64,000 nt of DNA. It comes from Mesorhizobium sangaii. GTDB lineage: Bacteria > Pseudomonadota > Alphaproteobacteria > Rhizobiales > Rhizobiaceae. Where the stretch lies: assembly GCF_014207355.1 (NCBI RefSeq), contig NZ_JACHEF010000001.1:982002-1046001 (forward strand), read 5' to 3'. This document shows, piece after piece, positions 50,153 to 58,790 of this stretch; position 1 is the first letter of the stretch, and every line of letters begins with the position of its first letter. The position numbers were made by a program, and so were the translations under genes. The notes under the pieces were generated by a model that saw nothing but the letters and a program-made list of their open reading frames with translations, was not told the origin of the DNA and searched no databases.

Positions 50153-51088
50153 ATGCTGACACGGCTAAGACTCGTTCTCTATGGCCTGTTGGTGGCGCTG
50201 ACGATTGTTCCGGCAGCGGCACAGGCCAAGACGTTCTACTGGATCTCGCATGGCGGCCCGGCCGACCCGGTCTGGACCTACTTCCTGGCCGGCGCCAAAC
50301 AATGGGCCAAGGACACCGGCAACACCGTCAACACCTCGTTCCACAATGGCGACGTGGCCTCGCAGCAGGAAGCGGTTCGCGCCGCCCTCTCCGCCAAGGC
50401 CGATGGCATCGTCACCACCAGCCCCGATCCGGGCAGCCTTGTCGAGATCGTCAAGGAAGCCCGCGCGGCCAACATCCCGATCATCAACTTCAACACGCCC
50501 GATCCCAAGGCCAATTTCAACGCCTATGTCGGCGGTGACAATGTCACCTTCGGCAAGCACTGGGCGCAGTATCTGGTCGACAAGGGCCTGGTGAAGAAAG
50601 GCGACTTCGTCTGGATGCCGGTCGAGGTCCCCGGCGCCACCTATGGGGTCCAGGAAGAGGAAGGCATCAAGAGCGTCTTCGGTCCTCTCGGCATCACCTA
50701 TGAGATCACCGAAGCGACGCTCGACCAGGCCGAAGTGATCAACCGCATGGTCGACTACCTCACCGCCAACAAGGCCAAGGTGAAGGCGATCATCGGCCTC
50801 GGCGATTTGGTCACCGGCTCAATCAAGCGGGTCTTCGACCAGGTCGGCATCAAGCCGGGTGAAATACCGGTCGTCGGCTGGGGCAACTCGCTCGACACCA
50901 CCCAGGAAGTGCTGAACGGCTATGTCAATGCCGGCCAGTGGCAGGACCCGCAGGCGACCAGCTATGTCGCGCTCTCCCTGGCCAACATGGCCGCTGCCGG
51001 GATTCCTCCGGGCTTCAACGTGATCACCGGCGCGCTCTACGAAAAGGATACCGCCGCGGTCTACGACAAGATCCTTTCCGGCAAATAA
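50153..51088 (+). CDS. Sugar ABC transporter substrate-binding protein
   Basis: ATG 50153 follows GGGAGGAAATCAA. The signal peptide (MLTRLRLVLYGLLVALTIV, then PAAAQA-KTF) is clear. The 311-residue protein is a periplasmic-binding type 1 fold: TFYWISHGGPADPVWTYFLAGAK, GIVTTSPDPGSLVEIV, IIGLGDLVTGSIKRVFDQ and GWGNSLDTTQEVLNGYVNAGQWQ. The ligand is a pentose, hexose or polyol; the gene lies with a FAH-fold enzyme upstream and the permease downstream. A hairpin follows the stop codon. Confidence 0.92.
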   Translation: MLTRLRLVLYGLLVALTIVPAAAQAKTFYWISHGGPADPVWTYFLAGAKQWAKDTGNTVNTSFHNGDVASQQEAVRAALSAKADGIVTTSPDPGSLVEIVKEARAANIPIINFNTPDPKANFNAYVGGDNVTFGKHWAQYLVDKGLVKKGDFVWMPVEVPGATYGVQEEEGIKSVFGPLGITYEITEATLDQAEVINRMVDYLTANKAKVKAIIGLGDLVTGSIKRVFDQVGIKPGEIPVVGWGNSLDTTQEVLNGYVNAGQWQDPQATSYVALSLANMAAAGIPPGFNVITGALYEKDTAAVYDKILSGK

Positions 51089-51103
51089 GATTCCAAACTC
51101 AAA

Positions 51104-51132
51104 CAGTCGCGACTGCCCGGCGGTCGCGACTG
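51104..51132 (+). promoter_or_regulatory. Intercistronic hairpin after the binding-protein gene
   Basis: Perfect 10-bp arms (CAGTCGCGAC, 51104-51113, and GTCGCGACTG, 51123-51132) around TGCCCGGCG lie 15 bp after the stop. Such hairpins often protect or attenuate mRNA so that the binding protein is made in excess over the permease. Confidence 0.65.
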
Positions 51133-51201
51133 ACTTCTCCATTTTCGCCGAGCCCTTCGCTGTGCAAGGCTCAGCCTTTCCAATCCTATCGCGGGTTGCT
51201 C

Positions 51202-52188
51202 GTGGAAAATCGTTCACTCATCCAACACCTGATCGCGCGGCCCGAATTCGGCCCCTTGGTGCTGCTCGTCATCGAGATCGCCGTTTTCTGGAGCATCAAC
51301 CACGACTTCCTATCGCCTCAAAACATCTCCAACACGCTGGCCTTCACGGTCGAACTTGGCCTGATCGCGCTGGCGATGACGCTGTTGATGACGTCTGGCG
51401 AGTTCGACCTTTCGGTCGGTTCATTGTTCGGCTTCTCGCCGGTGCTGATGTGGACGTTGTTCAACAGCGGCCTCACGTCGCTGGAAGTCGGCTTTGTCGC
51501 AGCGCTGCTGGTCGCGGCCTTCATCGGGCTGGTCAACGGCTGGTTCGTCACACAGCTCAAGATCCCGTCCTTCCTGGTGACGCTCGGCATGCTGCTGGTG
51601 GTGCGCGGCACCGCCCTTTTCGTCACCGACGGTTTTCCGCAGCGCACCTGGAGCGCGGAAGGCAGCTGGCTGGCGGAGGCGCTGGTCGGCGACTTCTTCA
51701 TCGGGCCGTTCCGCATCTACATGTCGCTGTTCTGGTTCATCGCCGCGGCCATCGCGCTCGGCTATGTCCTGACGCAAAGCCGCACCGGCAACTGGATCCA
51801 GGCGGCCGGCGGCAATCCCAATGCGGCGCGCGCCCGCGGCGTCAATGTCAGCGGCGTCAAGATCGGCCTGTTCGTCCTGTCATCGCTGATGGCCTCGCTT
51901 GCCGGCGTCATCTCTTCGCTGCGCACCTCGGCCGCCAACCCCAACAGCGGCACCGGCTATGAGCTCGAAGTCATCGCCATGGTGGTGATCGGCGGCACGG
52001 CGCTGACCGGCGGGCGCGGCACCATCATCGGCACCGTGCTCGGCATCCTGATCCTGCGCGTCATGCGCAACGGCATCGTGCTGATCGGCGTGCCGGGCCT
52101 TGCCTACAACATCTTCATCGGCGCTATCATCCTTGGCATGATGGCGCTCCATTCATGGCTGGAACGCCGGCATCAGGCAGGGACTTGA
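51202..52188 (+). CDS. Sugar ABC transporter permease (RbsC/FrcC type)
   Basis: The start is probably GTG 51202 (MENRSLIQHLIARPEFGPLV); the ORF extends upstream to 50938 only because the frame is open across the binding-protein end. The 328-residue protein has about eight to ten membrane helices, with TSGEFDLSVGSLFGFSPVLMW and NGWFVTQLKIPSFLVTLGMLLVVRG. The C-terminal part includes VIGGTALTGGRGTIIGTVLG, characteristic of the BPD_transp_2 family. It is coupled to the ATPase at 52192 with 3 bp between them. Confidence 0.92.
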   Translation: MENRSLIQHLIARPEFGPLVLLVIEIAVFWSINHDFLSPQNISNTLAFTVELGLIALAMTLLMTSGEFDLSVGSLFGFSPVLMWTLFNSGLTSLEVGFVAALLVAAFIGLVNGWFVTQLKIPSFLVTLGMLLVVRGTALFVTDGFPQRTWSAEGSWLAEALVGDFFIGPFRIYMSLFWFIAAAIALGYVLTQSRTGNWIQAAGGNPNAARARGVNVSGVKIGLFVLSSLMASLAGVISSLRTSAANPNSGTGYELEVIAMVVIGGTALTGGRGTIIGTVLGILILRVMRNGIVLIGVPGLAYNIFIGAIILGMMALHSWLERRHQAGT

Positions 52189-52191
52189 ACC

Positions 52192-52983
52192 ATGGCCGAG
52201 CCACTGATCCGCATGCAGAACATCCGCAAGTCCTACGGCCGCGTGCAGGCACTCGAGGATGCCAGTTTCCATGTCAATGAACGGGAGATCGTCGGCCTGC
52301 TCGGCGACAATGGCGCCGGCAAGTCGACGCTGATCAAGGTGCTCTCGGGTGCCGTTCCGCTGACCAGCGGCGACATCTTCATCCGCGGCAAGAAGGTGAG
52401 CTTGCGCAACACCAGCGACGCCATCGCCCACGGCATCGAGACGATCTACCAGGACTCGGCGCTGGTCACGCAATTGTCGATCGCCCGCAATCTGTTCCTC
52501 GGGCGCGAGCCGATCAAGCCGCCGCGCTTCCTCAACCGGATGGACCAGGACGCGATGAACACGGTCGCCCGCGACCTGCTCAAACAGGTTGGCATCTCAA
52601 AGAACATCCCGCCGACAACACCGATCGGCTCGCTCTCGGGCGGCGAGCGGCAGGCGGTGGCGATCGCGCGCGCCATGCATTTCGACAGCGACCTCATCAT
52701 CTTAGACGAGCCGACCAACAATCTTGGCGTCGCCGAAACACAGGGCGTGCTGAGCTTCGTGCGCAGCGCCCGCGATTCCGGTCATTCCTGCATCTTCATC
52801 GCCCACAACATCCACCATGTCTTCCAGGTGGTCGACCGCATCGTCGTCATGCGCCGGGGCAAGGTGGTCGCCGACGACATCGACCCGAAGAAGACCAGCG
52901 TGGCGGAAGTCGAGCGGATCATCACCGGCATGTCGGACAAGGAAATCCGCGATGCCATCGCCGATGGCAAGCCATCGCACTGA
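52192..52983 (+). CDS. Sugar ABC transporter ATPase (single domain, FrcA type)
   Basis: The 263-residue protein has Walker A GDNGAGKSTLIKVLSG, signature SGGERQAVAIARAMH and Walker B LIILDEPTNNLG. Sugar ATPases of the RbsA type usually have two ABC domains; this single-domain form is the FrcA-like type that dimerises. The C-terminus ends DAIADGKPSH. The last 20 bp carry the first of two short palindromes described at 52963-53003. Confidence 0.92.
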   Translation: MAEPLIRMQNIRKSYGRVQALEDASFHVNEREIVGLLGDNGAGKSTLIKVLSGAVPLTSGDIFIRGKKVSLRNTSDAIAHGIETIYQDSALVTQLSIARNLFLGREPIKPPRFLNRMDQDAMNTVARDLLKQVGISKNIPPTTPIGSLSGGERQAVAIARAMHFDSDLIILDEPTNNLGVAETQGVLSFVRSARDSGHSCIFIAHNIHHVFQVVDRIVVMRRGKVVADDIDPKKTSVAEVERIITGMSDKEIRDAIADGKPSH

Positions 52984-53003
52984 GGCAGATGGCAAGCCAT
53001 CGC
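52963..53003. repeat. Pair of GATGGCAAGCCATCGC palindromic repeats
   Basis: Identical 16-bp copies at 52963-52978 (inside the ATPase 3' end) and 52988-53003 (after its stop) each form a GATGGC-AA-GCCATC hairpin. They may arise by slippage or act as an mRNA element before the LacI gene. Confidence 0.6.
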
Positions 53004-53133
53004 CTGGGAACGCGCGGGGGCCGTCCTGTCGAGGCCGCCGAATGACGGTCCGGCTGATGGGCGGCAATCAGCCGTCACCTCAAATCGCATCGCTGGTCTG
53101 GCGCGGCATCGCATCGGCACATAGGGTTGCGGG

Positions 53134-54156
53134 ATGAAAGCCACCGTCTCGGATATCGCCCGCAATTGCGGGCTGTCGACCGCAACGGTCGACAGGGTGC
53201 TCAACAACCGGCCAGGTGCGAGTGCCGCCAACCGGCAGCGCGTCATGGAGGCCGCCAAGCAGCTCGGCTACCTGCCGGTCGCCGATCAGGTGACGCTGCC
53301 CTCGCGGCCCGCGCATCTCGAATTCCTGCTGCCGATCGGCAGCAATGCGTTCATGCGCGATCTCGCCGGACATATCGAGGACTACGCCGCGCGGCTGCCC
53401 CTTGTCGCCTCGTGCCGGATCCACAACCTCGCCGGAATCTCGCCGAACGCGCTGCAGATCGCTGTCGAGAACCTCTCGCTCCGGGCCAATGGCGTCGGTG
53501 TCATCGCCGTCGATCATCCGCGCACACGCAACATCCTGCGCGACATCGTCGACGCAGGCATGCGCCTGGTCACGCTGGTGTCGGATGTTCCGGCTGCACC
53601 GCGATCGGCCTATGTCGGCATCGACAACCGGGTGGCGGGACGAACGGCGGCGCTGTTGATGGGACGCTTCCTTGGCGGCCGCACCGGCCATCTGGCGATG
53701 GTCGTCGGCTCGCGCTCCTATCGCGGCCACGAAGAACGCGAAATGGGTTTCCGCTCGGTGCTCAATGAAGAGTTTCCCAACCTGACCGTCAGCAGCGCCG
53801 TCGAGATCAACGACGAGCCTGACGTCAGCTATGCCGAGACCATGAAGGCGCTGCACAACGAGCCCGAACTGCTGGGCATCTATTGCGTCGGCGCCGGACA
53901 TTCGGGCGTTGCAAAGGCGATCCGGGAACTAAGGCCGAACCGCAAGCCGGTGTTCATCTGTCACGACCTTACCAAGGACACGCGGGGCTACCTCGTCGAC
54001 GACCTGCTCGATGTCGTCATCGACCAGAATGCCAGGCTGATCGCCGAGCAGTCGGTCATCCGCCTCCTCGGCTCGATTGCATCCTCGGCGCCCTATCTGA
54101 CGCGGAAGTTCATCGAGCCGCGCTTGATCTTCAGGGAAAACATTCCGGTGCAGTGA
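53134..54156 (+). CDS. LacI-family transcriptional regulator
   Basis: The 340-residue protein has the N-terminal HTH VSDIARNCGLSTATVDRVLNN with hinge (residues 4-50) and a PBP1-type effector domain (IAVDHPRTRNILRDIVDAG, YVGIDNRVAGRTAALLMGRF, GIYCVGAGHSGVAKAIRELR). It follows the sugar ABC genes on the same strand, so it is likely their local repressor. The effector would be the imported sugar or a metabolite of it. Confidence 0.92.
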   Translation: MKATVSDIARNCGLSTATVDRVLNNRPGASAANRQRVMEAAKQLGYLPVADQVTLPSRPAHLEFLLPIGSNAFMRDLAGHIEDYAARLPLVASCRIHNLAGISPNALQIAVENLSLRANGVGVIAVDHPRTRNILRDIVDAGMRLVTLVSDVPAAPRSAYVGIDNRVAGRTAALLMGRFLGGRTGHLAMVVGSRSYRGHEEREMGFRSVLNEEFPNLTVSSAVEINDEPDVSYAETMKALHNEPELLGIYCVGAGHSGVAKAIRELRPNRKPVFICHDLTKDTRGYLVDDLLDVVIDQNARLIAEQSVIRLLGSIASSAPYLTRKFIEPRLIFRENIPVQ

Positions 54157-54279
54157 AGCTGGCCTGAGCTTTTCTGGTCACACTCGACAACTTTCGCGGG
54201 TGATACAGCGAATCTGCACAGCTGCTATGCACGATCCACGATTGCCGAATCATTGGGCAACCCCTAATTTGTAGTTGTC

Positions 54280-54390
54280 GGCCATCTACTCCTCCCAGAT
54301 GCGATGCCGACGCTGAGTGGGGTGCACCTCCTCCCGCGCCACACTCGAAATCGAGCCCGCTGCCACCTCCTCCCGGCAGCGGGCTTTTTT
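54280..54390 (+). ncRNA. Small RNA of the alpha-r14 (NfeR1) type
   Basis: Three hairpins follow each other, each exposing an anti-Shine-Dalgarno loop. Hairpin 1 has CATCT/AGATG arms with loop ACTCCTCCC (54288-54296). Hairpin 2 has an 11-bp stem (54315-54325 with 54336-54346, one mismatch) and loop ACCTCCTCCC. Hairpin 3 has a perfect 11-bp stem (54354-54364 with 54375-54385) with the same loop, followed by TTTTT. This three-loop CCUCCUCCC architecture defines the rhizobial alpha-r14 family, which represses many mRNAs (transporters and others) by blocking ribosome sites. The 5' end is approximate; expression is not shown. Confidence 0.8.
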
Positions 54391-54496
54391 CGTTCCAGTC
54401 AGTGGCGATTGCAAGCCGCTCACGCAAAAAGCGTGAGGCATCGTTCATTCTCGGGCACGAGATCGAGTGGGGAGCGTAGCTGCTGCCGGGAAGAAT

Positions 54497-55087
54497 TCAG
54501 CCGGCCGCCGTGCCCCGAAAGGAGACGATCAATCCTTCAGCCATGCGGACGAACTGCGCGCTGGGGCCTTCCGTACCGACACTTTGAACACTGACACGAG
54601 CGCCTTCAAGCAGAAGGGACAGCGTATCGGCGAGCAGCTCGGCCTGGCCGATGCCGGCATCCCTGCACAGCGTGACAAGGCGATCGCGCTGGGCTTCCTT
54701 GAGTTCCTTGATCACGCGCCTAGCCGGATGATCTGTGTCGGTCAACTCGATGGCGGCGTTGGCCATGTCGCAGCCGCGACCGTCAGCCGTCAGGCAATCT
54801 GCGGCCATGCGAACCCAGGCATGCAATTGCGCCAGCTTGTTGCCGGGATGCTGAACCTCGAATTTCTCCCACATCGCACCAGCCTTGCAGGCGGTGGCGC
54901 GCAGGCACTGGATGATGAGGTCATCCTTGGAATCGAAATGACGATAGAGCGTCATCTTGTTGGTTCCGGCGGCCTCAGTGATGGCGTCGATACCGACGCC
55001 CTTGATACCATGCTTGTGAAACATGTCCTGCGCCGTCTCCAGGATCCTGTCCCGGGGGCGAACGCGTTCCACAGTGCCGTCTTCCAT
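54497..55087 (-). CDS. TetR-family transcriptional regulator
   Basis: The start is ATG at 55085-55087 with AGGAGG 5-6 nt upstream (GGAGGTTTTG). The 196-residue protein has RPRDRILETAQDMFHKHGIKGVGIDAITEAAGTNKMTLYRHFDSKDDLI, the typical TetR HTH (residues about 10-60). The C-terminal ligand domain resembles efflux-pump repressors. It is divergent from the RND efflux operon at 55348 and a 45-bp palindrome lies between them. Confidence 0.9.
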   Translation of the reverse strand: MEDGTVERVRPRDRILETAQDMFHKHGIKGVGIDAITEAAGTNKMTLYRHFDSKDDLIIQCLRATACKAGAMWEKFEVQHPGNKLAQLHAWVRMAADCLTADGRGCDMANAAIELTDTDHPARRVIKELKEAQRDRLVTLCRDAGIGQAELLADTLSLLLEGARVSVQSVGTEGPSAQFVRMAEGLIVSFRGTAAG

Positions 55088-55137
55088 CAAAACCTCCTTG
55101 GTTTCCCAAAAATCCCTCGGTACGCCTCTTGACTAGG

Positions 55138-55182
55138 GTGTTACCGGTCTGTAACGTCATGAATGTTACTTACTGGTAACAC
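55138..55182. promoter_or_regulatory. 45-bp nested palindrome, probable TetR operator
   Basis: The outer arms GTGTTACCGG/CTGGTAACAC and the inner arms GTAAC/GTTAC are all centred on 55160. The outer arms have one mismatch. TTGACT (55129-55134) lies just left of it, so a promoter toward the RND operon overlaps the palindrome. This fits repression of the TetR gene and the pump genes. Confidence 0.75.
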
Positions 55183-55347
55183 CTATGTCGCCCTTCGTCA
55201 ATAACAAGGTCGTGAACTGGTCCTGCCAGATCGAGATCGGCCAGAGCGAGATGGGCGAACAATTGCATTTCATGCGGCCTCGGCCGGTGAAGAGATGAAA
55301 ACGGTTCGTGAGCATGGGCTGCGGATCGACAGACAAGGAGCCGGCCA

Positions 55348-55602
55348 ATGCCACAGCGCCGCGATCTTACCATAGATGAAGCCGTCCGGGATCCGATGAT
55401 CCGGCTGGTCATGAAAGCAGATGGCGTCGACCCGCGCGCCTTCGAAAGGATGCTGCGCTCGCTCGCCGATGCGCAGCGCAGCGAGATGCCGTTGCTGCGT
55501 TCGCTGCAAGAGCCGGGTGACGGCCGCGGCCAAAGGCTGTCCAGGGTTGCCAGCGCCTTCGGCAAGGTAAGAGCGGCCGGGGAGGCGTGCGTGTCGTGGT
55601 AA
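55348..55602 (+). CDS. Small protein of unknown function upstream of the RND pump
   Basis: The 84-residue protein begins MPQRRDLTIDEAVRDPMIRLVMKADGVD and continues PRAFERMLRSLADAQ, a helical segment that I recall in small rhizobial proteins. The start has GGAGCCGG a short way upstream. Its stop at 55602 overlaps the beginning of the RND gene, so translation is coupled. The function is unknown; transcription under the TetR palindrome is likely. Confidence 0.65.
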   Translation: MPQRRDLTIDEAVRDPMIRLVMKADGVDPRAFERMLRSLADAQRSEMPLLRSLQEPGDGRGQRLSRVASAFGKVRAAGEACVSW

Positions 55603-58600
55603 ACTTTTTCATCCATCGTCCGATCTTCGCCTCGGCGATCGCCATCATCATGGTGCTCGCCGGGACGATTTGTTATTTCCTGCTGCCCGTTTCGCAGTTT
55701 CCCGACATTACACCGCCGCAGGTCGTGGTCAGTGCCCATTACCCGGGCGCCAGCGCGCAGGTGGTGGCCGATACCGTTACGACGCCGCTGGAGCAGCAGA
55801 TCAACGGCGTGCAAGGCATGACCTATATGTCGTCGACGAGCTCCAATGACGGCTCCTCGACCATCACCATCACCTTCGATGTCGGCTACTCGCTCAGCAC
55901 TGCCGCCGTCGACGTCCAGAACCGCGTCTCGCAAGCCGCCTCGTCGCTGCCGGCGATCGTCAACCAGGGCGGCGTGACGATCAAGAAACAGAATCCGAAC
56001 TTCGTCCTCATCGTCAACCTGACCTCGCCCGATAGCTCGGTCGATCCGGTGGCGCTGAGCAACCTCGCCTATCTGCAGGTGGTCGATCCGCTGAAGCGGC
56101 TGCCCGGTGTCGGCGACGTGCAGATCTTCGGCGAGCGGCGCTATTCGATGCGCGTCTGGCTCGATCCGGACAAGCTCGCCAATCTCGGCATCACCGCCGT
56201 CGACGTCCAGAACGCAATTGCCGAGCAGAACGTCCAGGTGGCGGCCGGCAAGATCGGCCAGTCACCGGCCCCTGCCGGCACCGCCTTCGAGATGCAGGTC
56301 AACGCTGTCGGCCGCCTGAGCGATCCCAAGGAGTTCGGCGACATAGTCGTGCGCGCCAACACGGACACCGGCTCGCTGGTGCGGCTGCGCGACGTCGCCC
56401 GCATCGAGCTCGGCGCACTGCAATACTCATCGTCGGCCTTCTTCGGCAAGGATCCGACCGTGGTGCTCGCCGTCTACCAGATGCCCGGCTCCAACGCGCT
56501 CGATCTGCAGCAGCGCGTCAAGGACAAGATGCAGGAACTGTCGGCCCGTTTCCCGAAGGGCGTCTCCTATGCGATGCACTACGACACGACCCGCTTCGTC
56601 TCGGCGTCGATGCATGACGTGCTGATCACGCTCGGTGAAGCGCTGGTCCTCGTCGTCGCCGTGGTGTTCATCTTCCTGCAGAGCTGGCGCACGACGATCA
56701 TCCCGACCATCGCCATTCCGGTGTCGCTGGTGGCGACGCTCGTCGTCATGGAGATGCTTGGCTTCTCGCTCAACATGCTGAGCCTGCTCGGCATGGTGCT
56801 GGCGATCGGCCTGGTCGTCGACGATGCCATCGTGGTGGTCGAGAACGTCGAACGACAGCTGGAGGCCGGACTCAAGCCTCTTGCGGCGACCAAGGCCGCG
56901 ATGGCCGAGGTCACCGGTCCGATCATCGCCACCACCGCCGTGCTGATGGCGGTGTTCGTGCCGGTCGCCTTCATTCCCGGCGTCTCCGGCAAGCTCTACA
57001 ACCAGTTCGCACTAACGGTGGCGATCTCGGTCGGCATCTCCGCCTTCAATTCGCTGACGCTCAGCCCCGCGCTCAGTGCCGCCTTCCTGCGGCATCGCCA
57101 GCCAACGCAGTTCGTGCTGTTCCGCTGGTTCAACACGGGCTTCGACCGGCTGTCGCACGCCTATGCCCACGGCGTGCGCATTCTCATCCGCTTGCGCTGG
57201 ATCATGCTTGGCCTGTTTGCAGCCGGACTTGTCGCCACCTATTTCGTCTGGCAGCGCCTGCCCTCGACCTTCCTTCCGGTCGAGGACCAGGGCTACTTCT
57301 TCGTCGTCATCCAGTTGCCCGACGGCGCTTCACTGGAGCGCACCGACGCGGTGGCGCAGAAGGCGCGCGACATCCTGCAGGCTACGCCCGGCGTCGACAT
57401 CGTCGGCTCGATCAGCGGCCTGAACTTCCTGACCAGTGCGGCGCAGTCGAACTCGGCGGTCGAATTCGCTATCCTGAAGCCCTGGGAGGAACGCAGTCCC
57501 GACCAGAGCGCGTCGAAGCTCGTCGCCGATGTGCGCGGCAAGCTGCTGCAGATTCCGGAAGCCTTCGCGTTGAGCTTCGATCCGCCCTCTATTCCCGGTA
57601 TCGGGACCACTGGCGGCTTCGAATTCGTCGTCGAGGATCTCACCGGCCGCGGCAGTTCAGCCCTCAACGACGCGACGCAAGCCGTGATCGCCGAGGCGCG
57701 CAAGCAGCCCGAGATCAATCCGCAGCAGCTGTTCTCGCCATTCTCGACTTCGACGCCGCAGTTCAACTACGACCTCGACCGCAGCAAGGCGAAACTGCTC
57801 GGCCTCAACCTGCCGGATGTGTTCAACACGCTGCAGATCTATCTCGGCTCGCTCTACGTGAATGATTTCAATCTGTTCGGCCGCACCTTCCGGGTGACCA
57901 TCCAGGCCGACAAGGATGCACGTGCGGGCGCTGCCGACATTTCCAGGCTCTATGTGCGCAATGCCTCCGGCGGCATGGTGCCGCTGAGCACACTGGGCAA
58001 ACTCGTGCCATTCGTCGGCCCGGAAACCGTGCCGCACTACAACAACAACGCCTCGGCCTCGATCAATGGCGGCGCCGCACCGGGCTTCTCCTCGGGCCAG
58101 GCGGTCGCCGCGATGGAACGGGCCGCCGCCACAGCGCTGCCCAGGGATTTCGGTTTCGAATGGACCGGCATCACCTTCCAGGAACTCAAGGCAGGATCGA
58201 TCGCGTCCGTCGTCTTCGGCCTCGCAATCGTCTTCGTCTTCCTGATCCTGGCGGCGCAGTATGAGAGCTGGGCGATGCCGTTCATGGTGCTACTGGCGGT
58301 GCCGCTCGCTCTGTTCGGCGCGTTCGCCGTGCTGTGGGCACGTGGGATGCAGATCGACGTCTACTCGCAGATCGGCTTCGTCATGCTGATCGGCCTGGCG
58401 GCCAAGAACGCCATCCTGATCGTCGAGTTCGCCAGGCGACGACGCGAGGAAGGCCTCAGCATCGTCGACGCGGCGATGGAGGCGGCACGGCTGCGGCTGC
58501 GGCCGATCCTGATGACGGCCTTCGCGTTCATCCTCGGCGTGCTGCCGCTGATGTTCGCGACCGGCGCCGGTGCCGCAAGCCGTCAGTCGATCGGCACCAC

Positions 58601-58775
58601 CGTCTTTGGCGGCATGGTCGCGGCCACCATCCTGTCGCTGGTGTTCGTGCCGGTCTTCTACGCGGTCATCGAACAGCTGCGCGAACGCGGTGGCAATGAC
58701 GAGCCCGCCGCTGACGAACACACTGAACCAACTGCCGAAACCGCCTTCCCTCCCCTGGCGGAAGCGGCCGAATAA
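55596..58775 (+). CDS. RND multidrug efflux permease (HAE1 type)
   Basis: I choose GTG 55596 because GGGGAGG (55579-55585) sits about 10 nt upstream; the GTG at 55587 is only 1 nt from it. The 1059-residue inner-membrane pump has 12 membrane helices, a DD proton relay pair in AIGLVVDDAIVVVENV, the conserved Lys in LAAKNAILIVEFA, and large periplasmic loops. It exports drugs or host compounds with the adaptor at 58791 and a TolC-like outer-membrane channel encoded elsewhere. Unlike many operons, the permease comes before the adaptor. Confidence 0.95.
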   Translation: MVNFFIHRPIFASAIAIIMVLAGTICYFLLPVSQFPDITPPQVVVSAHYPGASAQVVADTVTTPLEQQINGVQGMTYMSSTSSNDGSSTITITFDVGYSLSTAAVDVQNRVSQAASSLPAIVNQGGVTIKKQNPNFVLIVNLTSPDSSVDPVALSNLAYLQVVDPLKRLPGVGDVQIFGERRYSMRVWLDPDKLANLGITAVDVQNAIAEQNVQVAAGKIGQSPAPAGTAFEMQVNAVGRLSDPKEFGDIVVRANTDTGSLVRLRDVARIELGALQYSSSAFFGKDPTVVLAVYQMPGSNALDLQQRVKDKMQELSARFPKGVSYAMHYDTTRFVSASMHDVLITLGEALVLVVAVVFIFLQSWRTTIIPTIAIPVSLVATLVVMEMLGFSLNMLSLLGMVLAIGLVVDDAIVVVENVERQLEAGLKPLAATKAAMAEVTGPIIATTAVLMAVFVPVAFIPGVSGKLYNQFALTVAISVGISAFNSLTLSPALSAAFLRHRQPTQFVLFRWFNTGFDRLSHAYAHGVRILIRLRWIMLGLFAAGLVATYFVWQRLPSTFLPVEDQGYFFVVIQLPDGASLERTDAVAQKARDILQATPGVDIVGSISGLNFLTSAAQSNSAVEFAILKPWEERSPDQSASKLVADVRGKLLQIPEAFALSFDPPSIPGIGTTGGFEFVVEDLTGRGSSALNDATQAVIAEARKQPEINPQQLFSPFSTSTPQFNYDLDRSKAKLLGLNLPDVFNTLQIYLGSLYVNDFNLFGRTFRVTIQADKDARAGAADISRLYVRNASGGMVPLSTLGKLVPFVGPETVPHYNNNASASINGGAAPGFSSGQAVAAMERAAATALPRDFGFEWTGITFQELKAGSIASVVFGLAIVFVFLILAAQYESWAMPFMVLLAVPLALFGAFAVLWARGMQIDVYSQIGFVMLIGLAAKNAILIVEFARRRREEGLSIVDAAMEAARLRLRPILMTAFAFILGVLPLMFATGAGAASRQSIGTTVFGGMVAATILSLVFVPVFYAVIEQLRERGGNDEPAADEHTEPTAETAFPPLAEAAE

Positions 58776-58790
58776 GATTGGAGACTAATC

